Source: JAWKIW01 sp046331175 (GTDB lineage: Bacteria; Actinomycetota; Acidimicrobiia; Acidimicrobiales; Acidimicrobilacustridaceae). Taken from it: a stretch of 64,000 nucleotides of DNA. Under the pieces are notes generated by a model. It was not told the DNA's origin. It saw only the letters and a list, made by a program, of their open reading frames with translations, and made no database searches. This document shows, piece after piece, positions 15,746 through 25,142 of the stretch. Made by a program: the position numbers and the translations under genes. Each line of letters starts with the position of its first letter. The stretch's first letter is position 1. Location: positions 248,001 through 312,000 of the forward strand of contig JAXLRI010000003.1 of the NCBI GenBank assembly GCA_046331175.1, read 5' to 3'.

Positions 15746-17515
15746 TTGGCCGGAGCACTGCGAGCGCGCCCGACCGACGGGCCGAGTACCGACGCGACAG
15801 CGACCACGACGCCCAGCGGTGGCTGGTGGTTCCTCGGCGCGCTGAGCGCCGGGGCCGGCGTCATCCACCTGGCCATGGCACCGGCCCACAACGCCAGCAC
15901 CGCAGAGATGGTGGGGTTCGCGGCGGTCGGGTGGGCCCAGATCGCCCTCGGCCTGGTGCTGGCGTTCCGCCCGTCGCGGCCGGCGCTGGCGGCCGGCGGC
16001 GGCGTGGCGCTGGTGGCGCTGGGCGCCTGGGCGTGGAGCCGCACCGTGGGCCTCCCGATCGGCGCCCACGCCGGCGTCCCCGAGCCCATCGGCACCGCCG
16101 ACGGCATCTGCGTCGCCCTCCAGCTGGTCTTCGTCGCCGCCGCCCTCGGGGTCCTGGCCGTCCCCGACGGCGCCGGCCGCCGGGTGCCCGAGCTGGCCTC
16201 GGCCATCGGGGCGGTGGCCGTGCTCGGCCTGGCCACCGTCGGCCTGGCGGCTCCTGGCGCCCACGGCCACGGGGACGCCGAGCTCGCCGGCCACAGCCAC
16301 GCCGCCGGCGACGACCACGGCCACGCCGCCGACGCCGCCCACGCCGCCGGCGATGGCCACGGCCACGACACGACCGACGTCGAGCTGGCTGCGGTCCACG
16401 GCCACGACGACACCGTCGCGGTGGTCACCGACGACGGCCACGCCCACGGCAGCTCCACCTCGTCGTCGGGCCACGGCAGCGGCTCGAGCTCCACGAGCGA
16501 CCACGCCCACGGCGCTGGTTCGTCGAGCACCGGCGACGCCCACGACCACGGCGACGGGAGCCCCACCACGACGGCCCACGACCACGGCACCGGGTCCACC
16601 ACGCCGGGCGGCGGCCACGACCACGGGTCGACCGATCCCAGCCAGGTGGTCGTCGACTACGGGCCCGCCAACCGCTGCGACCTCCGGTTCAACCCCGCCA
16701 GCTACTACCGCGACGCCACCATCGCCGGGGCCGACTTCGTCAACGGCCCCACCGCGGCGGAGATCGCGGCACCGCACACCATGAGCGAGATCGACACCGC
16801 CCGGCTGATCCAGCAGCTCGCCAGCGGTTCGGACGCCGACTACTTCGCCTTCCTCGCCGGCGGCCACCAGCACGGCGGCGGGGCCACCACCCACGACGCC
16901 CACAACGGGCCCCAGTCGTGGCGGGCGCTGACCGACCCGGCGACGTGCAACGCGCTCGCGGTGCAGCTCGCCACGGCGAGGTCGGTGGCGCTGTCGATGC
17001 CGACCGCGGCCGATGCCATCGCCCGGGGCTACCACCGGGTGACGCCCTACGTCATGGGCATCGGCGCCCACTACATCAACGACGACCTCGTCGACGGCAC
17101 GTTCGAGGTCGACCGGCCCGAGATGATCCTCTACGACGGCAACGATCCCAACGCCCACGTCGTCGGGCTGAGCTACCAGGTCATCCACGACGGCGACGAC
17201 GAGCCGTCCGTCGGGTTCGTCGGCCGCAACGATCGCTACCACCGCCACACCACGCTGTGCTTCAAGGGCGGCATCACCATCGGTGACTCGAACATGTCCA
17301 AAGAGCAGTGCGAGGCGCTCGGCGGCGAGATCAACGACGGCTCGAACCAGTGGATGAGCCACGCCTGGATCGTCCCGGGCTGCGAGAGCCCCTGGGGCGT
17401 CTTCAGCCAGGTCAACCCCATCCTCGACATCGACGTCGGCAACGCCTCGGGGTCGCGCACCGACTGCTCGGCCAGCGCCGCCTACCACCGCTACGACCTG
17501 CGCCCCCCGAAGTAG
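15746..17515 (+). CDS. Membrane protein with His-rich linker and unknown external domain
   Basis: A 589-residue protein starting at a TTG with an unusually strong ribosome site (GGAGGGGGAG, 5 bases away). About residues 25-175 form four or five membrane helices. A low-complexity segment (about 170-300) follows, holding 22 His, mostly as HGH, HAH and HDH steps separated by Gly, Asp, Ser and Thr, which is a likely Cu, Zn or Ni binding region. The C-terminal 280 residues form a domain I cannot name, with motifs GYHRVTPYVMGIGAHYIN, HVVGLSYQVIHDGDDEP and several Cys. Divergent transcription from a copper amine oxidase makes copper sensing, storage or delivery the best guess; this is inference. Confidence 0.8.
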   Translation: MAGALRARPTDGPSTDATATTTPSGGWWFLGALSAGAGVIHLAMAPAHNASTAEMVGFAAVGWAQIALGLVLAFRPSRPALAAGGGVALVALGAWAWSRTVGLPIGAHAGVPEPIGTADGICVALQLVFVAAALGVLAVPDGAGRRVPELASAIGAVAVLGLATVGLAAPGAHGHGDAELAGHSHAAGDDHGHAADAAHAAGDGHGHDTTDVELAAVHGHDDTVAVVTDDGHAHGSSTSSSGHGSGSSSTSDHAHGAGSSSTGDAHDHGDGSPTTTAHDHGTGSTTPGGGHDHGSTDPSQVVVDYGPANRCDLRFNPASYYRDATIAGADFVNGPTAAEIAAPHTMSEIDTARLIQQLASGSDADYFAFLAGGHQHGGGATTHDAHNGPQSWRALTDPATCNALAVQLATARSVALSMPTAADAIARGYHRVTPYVMGIGAHYINDDLVDGTFEVDRPEMILYDGNDPNAHVVGLSYQVIHDGDDEPSVGFVGRNDRYHRHTTLCFKGGITIGDSNMSKEQCEALGGEINDGSNQWMSHAWIVPGCESPWGVFSQVNPILDIDVGNASGSRTDCSASAAYHRYDLRPPK

Positions 17516-17563
17516 GCGGGGCCCGGGCGGGTCGGCCGACGGCGTACCCGGAGGTCGGTCGGG

Positions 17564-18853
17564 TCAGGCGGTGAGGAAGGCCGTGAGGGCTCGGCGGAAC
17601 AGGCCGGGATCGGCGGCCCCGCACAGCTCGCGGGCCGAGTGCATCGACAGCTGGGCGACGCCCACGTCGACGGTGGGGATGCCGAGGCGGGCGGCGGTGA
17701 TGGGGCCGATCGTCGAGCCGCACGGCAGGTCGGAGCGCACCACGAACTCCTGGTACGGCACGCCGGCCCGCTCGCAGGCGAGCACGAAGGTGGCGGCGGT
17801 GGTGGCGTCGGTGGCGTAGCGCACGTTGGCGTTGTGCTTGATGACCGGCCCGGCGTTCACGGCGATGTGGTGGCCGGGCTCGTGGCGCTCGGGGTAGTTG
17901 GGGTGGGTGGCGTGGGCGCCGTCGGCGGACAGGCACACCGACTGGGCAAGGCCCCGGTGGAAGTCCTCGCGGCCGCCGTCGAGGGTGGCGGCCACCCGCT
18001 CGAGCACGGTCGCCAGCAGCGCCGACCCCGCCCCGGTGGCCGACTCGGAGCCGACCTCCTCGTGGTCGAACAGGCAGATGACCGGTGACGGCCCCGAGCC
18101 GCCGGCGCCGGCGTCGGCCGCCTCGATCAGCGCCTGGACGGCCGCCCAGCACGACAGCAGGTTGTCGATGCGGGCCACGCTGAGCAGCTCCTCGTCGCGG
18201 CCGAGCACCCGCCCGGGGGTGACGTCGTGGGCCATGACGTCCCAGCCGAGCACGTCGCCGGGGGAGCAGCCGACCTGCTCGGCGAGGAAGCGGGCGAACC
18301 CGCCGGGATCGGGCCCACCCAGCCCCCACACGGGGGTGAGGTGCTGCTGGGGGTTGAGCACGAGGCCGTCGTTGACCCCGCGGTCGAGGTGGATCGCCAG
18401 CTGGGGGACCCGCAGGAGCGGGTCGTCGACCCGGAACAGGCGGGTCTGGGTGGTGGCGTCGCCGTCGCGCACGGCCACCCGGCCCGACAGCCCGAGGTCG
18501 TGGTCGAGCCAGCTGTTGCGCAGGGCGCCGCCGTAGACCTCGACGCCGAGCTGGCGCCAGCCCGCCGACGCCGTGTCGGGTCGGGGCTTGATGCGCAGGT
18601 TGGGCGAGTCGGTGTGGGCGCCGATGAGGTGGAAGCCCTCTTGGGGCGAGGCCATCTCACCCGTGGCCCACGCCACCAGGGAGCCGCCGCGGACCACCAC
18701 GTGGCCGCCCGGCAGGGACCGCCACGCCGCCGTCTCGTCGAGGCGGCGGAACCCGGCGGCCTCGAGCCGGCGGGCCGCCTCCTCGGCGGCGTGGTACGGC
18801 GAGGGCGACGCGTCGATGAAGGCGAGCAGGTCCAGGGCGTCGGCGTCGGCCAC
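17564..18853 (-). CDS. M18-family aminopeptidase (aspartyl aminopeptidase-like)
   Basis: Cytosolic zinc metallopeptidase of 429 residues, probably removing acidic N-terminal residues from peptides. Metal-binding and active-site motifs are present: GAHTDSPNLRIKP (about 80), FDHEEVGSES (about 265), the His-containing THPNYPERHEPGHH and the closing LSMHSARELCG. The N terminus ADALDLLAFIDASPSPYHA is the normal M18 beginning, and this fixes the GTG at 18853 rather than the further start at 18904. TACGCT lies 7 bases before it. The gene is divergent from gltB. Confidence 0.95.
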   Translation of the reverse strand: MADADALDLLAFIDASPSPYHAAEEAARRLEAAGFRRLDETAAWRSLPGGHVVVRGGSLVAWATGEMASPQEGFHLIGAHTDSPNLRIKPRPDTASAGWRQLGVEVYGGALRNSWLDHDLGLSGRVAVRDGDATTQTRLFRVDDPLLRVPQLAIHLDRGVNDGLVLNPQQHLTPVWGLGGPDPGGFARFLAEQVGCSPGDVLGWDVMAHDVTPGRVLGRDEELLSVARIDNLLSCWAAVQALIEAADAGAGGSGPSPVICLFDHEEVGSESATGAGSALLATVLERVAATLDGGREDFHRGLAQSVCLSADGAHATHPNYPERHEPGHHIAVNAGPVIKHNANVRYATDATTAATFVLACERAGVPYQEFVVRSDLPCGSTIGPITAARLGIPTVDVGVAQLSMHSARELCGAADPGLFRRALTAFLTA

Positions 18854-18860
18854 GGGCCGC

Positions 18861-18866
18861 AGCGTA
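18861..18866 (-). promoter_or_regulatory. -10 box for leaderless aminopeptidase transcript
   Basis: TACGCT on the minus strand, 7 bases before the GTG at 18853. Confidence 0.5.
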
Positions 18867-18898
18867 GTGGTCGGCCCGCCCGCCGGGCCGCAGGTCGA

Positions 18899-18929
18899 TT
18901 GCACGGGGGCCGGTGGCGACCGGTAGGAT
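18899..18929 (+). promoter_or_regulatory. Candidate gltBD promoter
   Basis: TTGCAC (18899-18904), a 19-base spacer and TAGGAT (18924-18929). This implies a leader of about 90 bases before gltB, unlike the leaderless genes nearby. Confidence 0.45.
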
Positions 18930-18983
18930 CTCCCGACTGCGGCCGGGCCAGCGTCGTCCCTTCAGTGCCGAAGCGAAGAGACC

Positions 18984-19004
18984 GTCCCCCTCCCGAGCGG
19001 GGAC
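18984..19004 (+). promoter_or_regulatory. Hairpin in the gltB leader
   Basis: GTCCCC (18984-18989) pairs with GGGGAC (18999-19004) around a 9-base loop, 24 bases before the gltB ATG. A regulatory role is possible but unproven. Confidence 0.3.
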
Positions 19005-19028
19005 CGTTCACGCCTCCAGGAAGACGAC

Positions 19029-22000
19029 ATGCAGCCACGTGACCTCCCTGCTGCGCAGGGCCTGTACCACCCCGCGTTCGAACACGACGCCTGCGGCGTC
19101 AACTTCATCGTGCACATGAAGGGGCTCCGCAGCCACCAGATCGTCGAGCACGGCATCGGCGCCCTCTGCAACCTCCAGCACCGGGGCGCGCTCGGCAGCG
19201 AGGTGAACACCGGCGACGGCGCCGGCATCCTCATCCAGGTCCCCGACCTGTTCCTGCGCGAGGTCGTCCCCTTCGACCTGCCGCGCGAGGGTGCCTACGC
19301 CACCGGCATCGCCTTCCTCCCCAACGACGTGGAGAAGGCGGCCGAGGCCAAGGAGGCGGTCGAGAAGATCGCCCACAGCGAGGGCCTGCGGGTCCTCGGC
19401 TGGCGGGCCGTGCCCATCGACGACTCGATGATCGGCTCGTCGGCCAAGGCGGTCGAGCCGCTGTTCCGTCAGGTGTTCCTGGCCGGTGACGGCCTGCGCG
19501 ACATGGCCCTCGAGCGGCGCGCCTACGTCGTGCGCAAGCGGGTCGAGCACGAGGTCGGCTCGCCCGGCGGCGAGGGCTCGGTCTACTTCCCGAGCCTGTC
19601 CACCCGGACGATGGTCTACAAGGGGATGCTCACCACCCCGCAGCTGGCCGAGTTCTTCACCGACCTGCACGACGAGCGGGTCGAGTCGGCGCTGGCCCTG
19701 GTGCACAGCCGGTTCTCCACCAACACGTTCCCGTCCTGGCCGCTCGCCCACCCGTTCCGCTACGTCGCCCACAACGGCGAGATCAACACGGTCCAGGGCA
19801 ACCGCAACTGGATGCGGGCCCGCGAGGCGCTGCTCGCCACCGACCTGCTGCCGGGCGACCTCGATCGGATCTTCCCCATCTGCTCGCCGGCGGCGTCGGA
19901 CTCGGCCACCTTCGACGAGGTCCTCGAGCTGCTGCACATGGGCGGCTACTCGCTCCCGCACGCCGTGCTCATGATGATCCCCGAGGCGTGGGAGCACCAC
20001 GAGTCCATGCCCGAGGCCAAGAAGGACTTCTACCGGTACCACGCCTCCCTCATGGAGCCGTGGGACGGTCCTGCATCGATCGCCTTCACCGACGGCACCG
20101 TGATGGGCGCCGTGCTCGATCGCAACGGCCTGCGACCCAGCCGCTTCTGGGTCACCAGCGACGATCTCGTGATCATGGCCTCCGAGGTCGGCGTGGTCGA
20201 CGTGCCGCCCGACAAGGTCGTGCAGAAGGGCCGGCTGCAGCCGGGCCGCATGTTCCTCGTCGACACCTCCCAGGGCCGCATCATCGGCGACGACGAGATC
20301 AAGGAGGACCTCGCCGCCGTCCACCCCTACGGCACGTGGCTGCGCGAGAACCTCGTCGACCTCGAGGAGCTGCCCCAGCGCGAGCACACGCTGCCGCCCC
20401 ACGAGTCGGTGGTGAAGCGCCAGCAGACCTTCGGGTACACCACCGAGGAGATCAAGATCCTCCTCGAGCCGATGGCCCGCACCGGCGCCGAGCCCATCGG
20501 GTCGATGGGAACCGACACGCCGGTGGCCGTCCTGTCCGACCGCTCTCGGCTGCTGTTCGACTACTTCGCCCAGCTGTTCGCCCAGGTCACCAACCCGCCC
20601 CTCGACGCCATCCGCGAAGAGCTGGTCACCGCCCTGGGCGCCACGCTCGGACCCGAGGGCAACCTGCTCGACCCGCAGCCCCGCTCGTGCCGGCAGATCT
20701 ACGTGCCCCGCCCGGTGATCAACAACGACGAGCTGGCCAAGCTGATCCACATCAACGAGTACGACGGCCTGGCCTCGTTCTCGAGCACCACCATCCCGTG
20801 CCTGTACCCGGTCGCCGAGGGCGGCACCGGGCTGCGGCGGGCCCTCGACGACATCCGGCGCCAGGCGTCCGACGCCATCGAGGCCGGCCACAACATCTTG
20901 ATCCTGTCCGACCGGGGCGCCACCGAGGCGCTGGCGCCCATCCCGTCGCTGCTGTTCACCTCGGCGGTGCACCACCACCTGATCCGCGAGAAGTCGCGCA
21001 CCAGGGTGGGCCTGGTCGTCGAGACCGGCGACGCCCGCCACGTGCACCACATGTGCCTGCTGCTCGGCTACGGCGCCGGGGCCATCAACCCGTACCTGGC
21101 CTTCGAGTCGGTCGAGGACCTCATCGCCGAGGGCATGACCGAGATCCACGATCCGGTCGCGGCGGTGCGCAACTACATCAAGGCCTGCGGCAAGGGCGTG
21201 CTGAAGGTGATGTCCAAGATGGGCATCTCCACCGTGGCCTCCTACTCGGGCGCCCAGATCTTCGAGGCCATCGGCCTCTCCCAGGAGCTGGTCGACGAGT
21301 TCTTCACCGGCACCGTCAGCCGGCTCGGCGGCGTGCAGCTCGACCAGCTGGCCGAGGAGGTGGCCATCCGCCACCGTCGGGCCTACCCCGACCGGCCCGA
21401 GGAGCGCGCCCACCGCACGCTCGAGGTCGGCGGCGAGTACCAGTGGCGCCGCGAGGGCGAGTACCACCTCTTCAACCCCGAGACGGTCTTCAAGCTCCAG
21501 CACGGCACCCGCACCAAGCGCTACGAGGTCTTCAAGGAGTACACGCGCCTCGTCGACGACCAGGCCACCCAGCTGGCCACCTTGCGCGGCCTGTTCCAGC
21601 TCAAGGTGGGGGAGCGCCCGCCGGTGCCCATCGACGAGGTCGAACCCGTCTCGGAGATCGTGAAGCGCTTCAGCACCGGGGCCATGTCCTACGGCTCGAT
21701 CTCGGCCGAGGCCCACGAGACGCTCGCCATCGCCATGAACCGCCTCGGCGCCCGCTCCAACACCGGCGAGGGCGGCGAGGACGCCGAGCGCTTCGTGCCG
21801 CTGCCCAACGGCGACTCCAAGCGCAGCGCCATCAAGCAGGTGGCGTCCGGCCGGTTCGGCGTCACCAGCGAGTACCTGGTCAACGCCGACGACCTGCAGA
21901 TCAAGATGGCCCAGGGCGCCAAGCCCGGAGAGGGCGGCCAGCTGCCGGGCCACAAGGTGTACCCGTGGATCGCCAAGACCCGGCACTCCACGCCCGGCGT

Positions 22001-23585
22001 GGGCCTCATCTCGCCGCCGCCGCACCACGACATCTACTCGATCGAGGACCTCGCCCAGCTCATCCACGACCTCAAGAACTCCAACCCGCAAGCGCGCGTG
22101 CACGTGAAGCTGGTGGCCGAGGTCGGGGTCGGCACGGTGGCGGCGGGCGTCTCCAAGGCCCACGCCGACGTCGTGCTCATCTCGGGCCACGACGGCGGCA
22201 CCGGTGCCTCGCCGCTCAACTCGCTCAAGCACGCCGGGGCGCCGTGGGAGCTCGGTCTGGCCGAGACCCAGCAGACGCTGCTCATCAACGGCCTGCGCGA
22301 CCGCATCGTCGTGCAGGTCGACGGCCAGCTGAAGACCGGTCGCGACGTCGTCGTGGCCGCCCTGCTCGGGGCCGAGGAGTTCGGCTTCGCCACCGCCCCG
22401 CTGGTGGTGTCGGGCTGCGTGATGATGCGGGTCTGCCACCTCGACACGTGCCCGGTCGGCATCGCCACCCAGAACCCCGAGCTGCGGGCCCGCTTCAGCG
22501 GCAGCCCCGACTTCGTGGTCACCTTCTTCGAGTACATCGCCGAGGAGGTGCGCGAGCTGCTCGCCGAGCTGGGCTTCCGCACCCTGGAGGAAGCCATCGG
22601 CCGAGTCGACGCCCTCGACGTCCGCAAGGCCGTCGACCACTGGAAGGCCGCCGGGCTCGACCTCGGCCCGATCCTGCACCGGCCCGACCTGCCCGAGGGC
22701 ACCAACCTCCACCAGGTCACCGGCCAGGACCACGGCCTCGAGCACGCCCTCGACAACGAGCTGATCCGCCTGGCCGAGCCCGCCCTCGAGCGGCGCGAGC
22801 CGGTGCGCATCGACCTGCCGGTCCGCAACGTGAACCGCACGGTCGGCACCATGCTCGGTTCCGAGCTCACCCGTCGCCACGGCGGCGAGGGCCTGCCCGA
22901 CGACACCATCACCATCCAGCTCACCGGTTCGGCCGGCCAGAGCCTGGGCGCCTTCCTGCCGCGTGGCATCACCATCCGGCTCGACGGCGACGCCAACGAC
23001 TACACGGGCAAGGGCCTGTCGGGTGGGCGCGTCATCGTGCGCCCGCCGCAGGGTTCGCCCTTCGTCGCCGAGGAGAACATCATCGCCGGCAACGTGATCC
23101 TCTACGGGGCCACGGGTGGCGAGATGTTCCTGCGCGGGGTGGTGGGCGAGCGGTTCTGCGTGCGGAACTCCGGTGCCGTCGCCGTGGTCGAGGGCGTGGG
23201 CGACCACGCCTGCGAGTACATGACCGGCGGCCGGGCGGTGGTGCTGGGCCTCACCGGCCGCAACTTCGGGGCGGGCATGTCGGGCGGCATCGCCTTCGTG
23301 CTCGACGTCGACGGCGCCTTCGCCACCCGGGTCAACCCCGAGATGGTCGACCTCGACCCGCTCGACGGCGACGATCGCGAGTGGCTGCACGACCGCGTGC
23401 GCCGCCACCTCGAGGAGACCGACTCCGCGGTGGCGCGGGGCCTGCTCGAGTCCTGGGGCGACCAGGTCGAGCGGTTCGTGAAGGTCATGCCCAAGGACTA
23501 CAAGCGGGTGCTCGACGCCGAGCGCCGGGCCGCCGAGCGCGGCGAAGACCCGGTGGCCGCGGTCATGGCCGCCGCCCGGGGCTAG
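19029..23585 (+). CDS. gltB: Glutamate synthase large subunit (GOGAT alpha)
   Basis: Makes two glutamates from glutamine and 2-oxoglutarate. At 1518 residues it has the full family length. A short propeptide precedes the catalytic Cys22 (EHDACGVNF) of the class II glutamine amidotransferase domain. The central and FMN-binding synthase domains follow, with GAMSYGSISAEAHE and the glutamate-site GGTGASPLNSLKHAG. The [3Fe-4S] cysteines sit in CVMMRVCHLDTC. A C-terminal beta-helix domain is rich in G-rich repeats (GGRVIVRPP, GATGGEMFLRG). AGGAAG precedes the ATG. gltD begins 14 bases after the stop. Ammonia released in the N-terminal domain is channelled to the synthase site. Confidence 0.98.
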   Translation: MQPRDLPAAQGLYHPAFEHDACGVNFIVHMKGLRSHQIVEHGIGALCNLQHRGALGSEVNTGDGAGILIQVPDLFLREVVPFDLPREGAYATGIAFLPNDVEKAAEAKEAVEKIAHSEGLRVLGWRAVPIDDSMIGSSAKAVEPLFRQVFLAGDGLRDMALERRAYVVRKRVEHEVGSPGGEGSVYFPSLSTRTMVYKGMLTTPQLAEFFTDLHDERVESALALVHSRFSTNTFPSWPLAHPFRYVAHNGEINTVQGNRNWMRAREALLATDLLPGDLDRIFPICSPAASDSATFDEVLELLHMGGYSLPHAVLMMIPEAWEHHESMPEAKKDFYRYHASLMEPWDGPASIAFTDGTVMGAVLDRNGLRPSRFWVTSDDLVIMASEVGVVDVPPDKVVQKGRLQPGRMFLVDTSQGRIIGDDEIKEDLAAVHPYGTWLRENLVDLEELPQREHTLPPHESVVKRQQTFGYTTEEIKILLEPMARTGAEPIGSMGTDTPVAVLSDRSRLLFDYFAQLFAQVTNPPLDAIREELVTALGATLGPEGNLLDPQPRSCRQIYVPRPVINNDELAKLIHINEYDGLASFSSTTIPCLYPVAEGGTGLRRALDDIRRQASDAIEAGHNILILSDRGATEALAPIPSLLFTSAVHHHLIREKSRTRVGLVVETGDARHVHHMCLLLGYGAGAINPYLAFESVEDLIAEGMTEIHDPVAAVRNYIKACGKGVLKVMSKMGISTVASYSGAQIFEAIGLSQELVDEFFTGTVSRLGGVQLDQLAEEVAIRHRRAYPDRPEERAHRTLEVGGEYQWRREGEYHLFNPETVFKLQHGTRTKRYEVFKEYTRLVDDQATQLATLRGLFQLKVGERPPVPIDEVEPVSEIVKRFSTGAMSYGSISAEAHETLAIAMNRLGARSNTGEGGEDAERFVPLPNGDSKRSAIKQVASGRFGVTSEYLVNADDLQIKMAQGAKPGEGGQLPGHKVYPWIAKTRHSTPGVGLISPPPHHDIYSIEDLAQLIHDLKNSNPQARVHVKLVAEVGVGTVAAGVSKAHADVVLISGHDGGTGASPLNSLKHAGAPWELGLAETQQTLLINGLRDRIVVQVDGQLKTGRDVVVAALLGAEEFGFATAPLVVSGCVMMRVCHLDTCPVGIATQNPELRARFSGSPDFVVTFFEYIAEEVRELLAELGFRTLEEAIGRVDALDVRKAVDHWKAAGLDLGPILHRPDLPEGTNLHQVTGQDHGLEHALDNELIRLAEPALERREPVRIDLPVRNVNRTVGTMLGSELTRRHGGEGLPDDTITIQLTGSAGQSLGAFLPRGITIRLDGDANDYTGKGLSGGRVIVRPPQGSPFVAEENIIAGNVILYGATGGEMFLRGVVGERFCVRNSGAVAVVEGVGDHACEYMTGGRAVVLGLTGRNFGAGMSGGIAFVLDVDGAFATRVNPEMVDLDPLDGDDREWLHDRVRRHLEETDSAVARGLLESWGDQVERFVKVMPKDYKRVLDAERRAAERGEDPVAAVMAAARG

Positions 23586-23599
23586 GAGAGGACGAGGTC

Positions 23600-25060
23600 A
23601 TGGGTGACACCCAAGGGTTCCTGAAGCACTCGCGCGAGCTGCCCACCCGACGCGAGGTGGCGGTGCGGCTGACCGACTGGCGGGAGGTCTACGAGGACTT
23701 CCCGATCGAGAAGATCCGCACCCAGGCGTCGCGGTGCATGGACTGCGGCATCCCGTTCTGCAACAACGGCTGCCCGCTCGGCAACCTCATCCCCGAGTGG
23801 AACGACCTCGTCTACCGCGACCACTGGCGCGAGGCGATCGAGCGGCTGCACGCCACCAACAACTTCCCGGAGTTCACCGGCCGCCTGTGCCCGGCGCCCT
23901 GCGAGGCCGCCTGCGTGCTCGGCATCAACCAGCCACCGGTCACCATCAAGCAGGTCGAGGTCGAGATCGTCGACCGGGCCTGGTCCGAGGGCTGGATCCA
24001 CCCGCTCCCGCCGTCGGTGCACACCGGCAAGCGGGTCGCGGTGGTCGGCTCGGGCCCCGCCGGCCTGGCCGCCGCCCAGCAGCTCACCCGGGCCGGCCAC
24101 GAGGTGGTGGTCTACGAGCGCGACGACCGGCCCGGCGGCCTGCTGCGCTACGGCATCCCCGAGTTCAAGATGGAGAAGCGCCACCTCGAGCGGCGCCTCG
24201 AGCAGATGCGGGCCGAGGGCACCGAGTTCCGGTGCAACGTCCACGTCGGCATCGACGTGACCGCCGACGAGCTGCGTCGCGACGCCGACGCCATCGTCCT
24301 CGCCGGCGGGGCGACCGTGCGCCGCGACCTCCCCATCCCGGGCCGCGAGCTCGACGGCATCCACCAGGCGATGGAGTTCCTGCCCATCGCCAACCGGGTG
24401 CAGGAGGGCGACCTCGACGAGCCCACCATCACGGCCGAGGGCAAGCGGGTGGTCATCATCGGCGGTGGCGACACCGGCGCCGACTGCCTCGGCACCTCGC
24501 ACCGCCAGGGGGCGGTGTCGGTCCACCAGTTCGAGATCATGCCCCGACCGCCCGACGAGCGCGACCCGTCCACGCCGTGGCCCACCTGGCCGCTGCTGCT
24601 GCGCACCTCCTCGGCCCACGAGGAGGGCGGCGAGCGCGTGTACTCGGTGTCGACCACCGAGTTCTACGGCGAGGACGGCAAGGTCGCCGGCCTGCGCGGC
24701 CACGAGGTCCAGTCGGTCGTCGTCGACGGTCGGCCCTCGTTCGAGAAGGTCGAGGGGTCCGAGTTCGACCTGCCCTGCGAGCTGGTGCTGCTGGCGATGG
24801 GCTTCACCGGCGCCGAGCCCGACGGGCTGCTCGCCCAGCTGGGGGTCGAGATCGACGGCCGCGGCAACGTGGCCCGCGACGGCTCGTGGCGCACCAACGT
24901 CGACGACGTCTTCGTGTGCGGCGACATGGGCCGGGGCCAGAGCCTGATCGTGTGGGCCATCGCCGAGGGCCGCTCGGCCGCCGCCGCCGTCGACGCCCAC
25001 CTGATGGGGCGCACCGACCTGCCGTCGCCACTCACGCCCGACGCCGCTCCGCTGCGCTGA
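23600..25060 (+). CDS. gltD: Glutamate synthase small subunit (GOGAT beta)
   Basis: A 486-residue flavoprotein that passes electrons from NADPH to the large subunit. Cysteines for two [4Fe-4S] clusters are in CMDCGIPFCNNGCPLGN and CPAPCEAACVLGI. The FAD-binding GSGPAGLAAAQQL lies near residue 152 and the NADPH-binding IGGGDTGADCLG near 290. A C-terminal FAD contact region (VFVCGDMGRGQSLIVWAI) completes the fold. GAGGACGAGG lies before the ATG. Cotranscribed with gltB and followed by a strong hairpin terminator. Confidence 0.98.
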   Translation: MGDTQGFLKHSRELPTRREVAVRLTDWREVYEDFPIEKIRTQASRCMDCGIPFCNNGCPLGNLIPEWNDLVYRDHWREAIERLHATNNFPEFTGRLCPAPCEAACVLGINQPPVTIKQVEVEIVDRAWSEGWIHPLPPSVHTGKRVAVVGSGPAGLAAAQQLTRAGHEVVVYERDDRPGGLLRYGIPEFKMEKRHLERRLEQMRAEGTEFRCNVHVGIDVTADELRRDADAIVLAGGATVRRDLPIPGRELDGIHQAMEFLPIANRVQEGDLDEPTITAEGKRVVIIGGGDTGADCLGTSHRQGAVSVHQFEIMPRPPDERDPSTPWPTWPLLLRTSSAHEEGGERVYSVSTTEFYGEDGKVAGLRGHEVQSVVVDGRPSFEKVEGSEFDLPCELVLLAMGFTGAEPDGLLAQLGVEIDGRGNVARDGSWRTNVDDVFVCGDMGRGQSLIVWAIAEGRSAAAAVDAHLMGRTDLPSPLTPDAAPLR

Positions 25061-25087
25061 CCGCCGCCGCCTCCGGTCCCGGACGCG

Positions 25088-25117
25088 GAGCGGCCCCCGC
25101 CGAGGCGGGGGCCGCTC
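25088..25117. terminator. Bidirectional terminator after gltD
   Basis: A near-perfect stem of 13 base pairs (GAGCGGCCCCCGC against GCGGGGGCCGCTC) with a CGAG loop, between convergent gltD and the membrane protein gene at 25143. There is no T tract, as is common in high-GC actinobacteria. Confidence 0.75.
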
Positions 25118-25142
25118 GCCGACTCGAGGTCGAGGTGGTGGG

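Noticed and set aside
16263..16630. The His-rich region as an unstable DNA repeat or assembly artefact
   Set aside because: The His steps use varied spacers and the frame stays open into a conserved-looking domain, so it is a genuine coding low-complexity linker.
18930..19028. A riboswitch in the gltB leader
   Set aside because: Only one small hairpin is visible and no known riboswitch consensus could be matched by eye.
19008..23408. A 1466-codon open frame antisense to gltB
   Set aside because: The translation is Val/Gly/Asp/His-rich low complexity with no motif, and gltB on the other strand has every catalytic motif. Long antisense frames are expected at this GC content.
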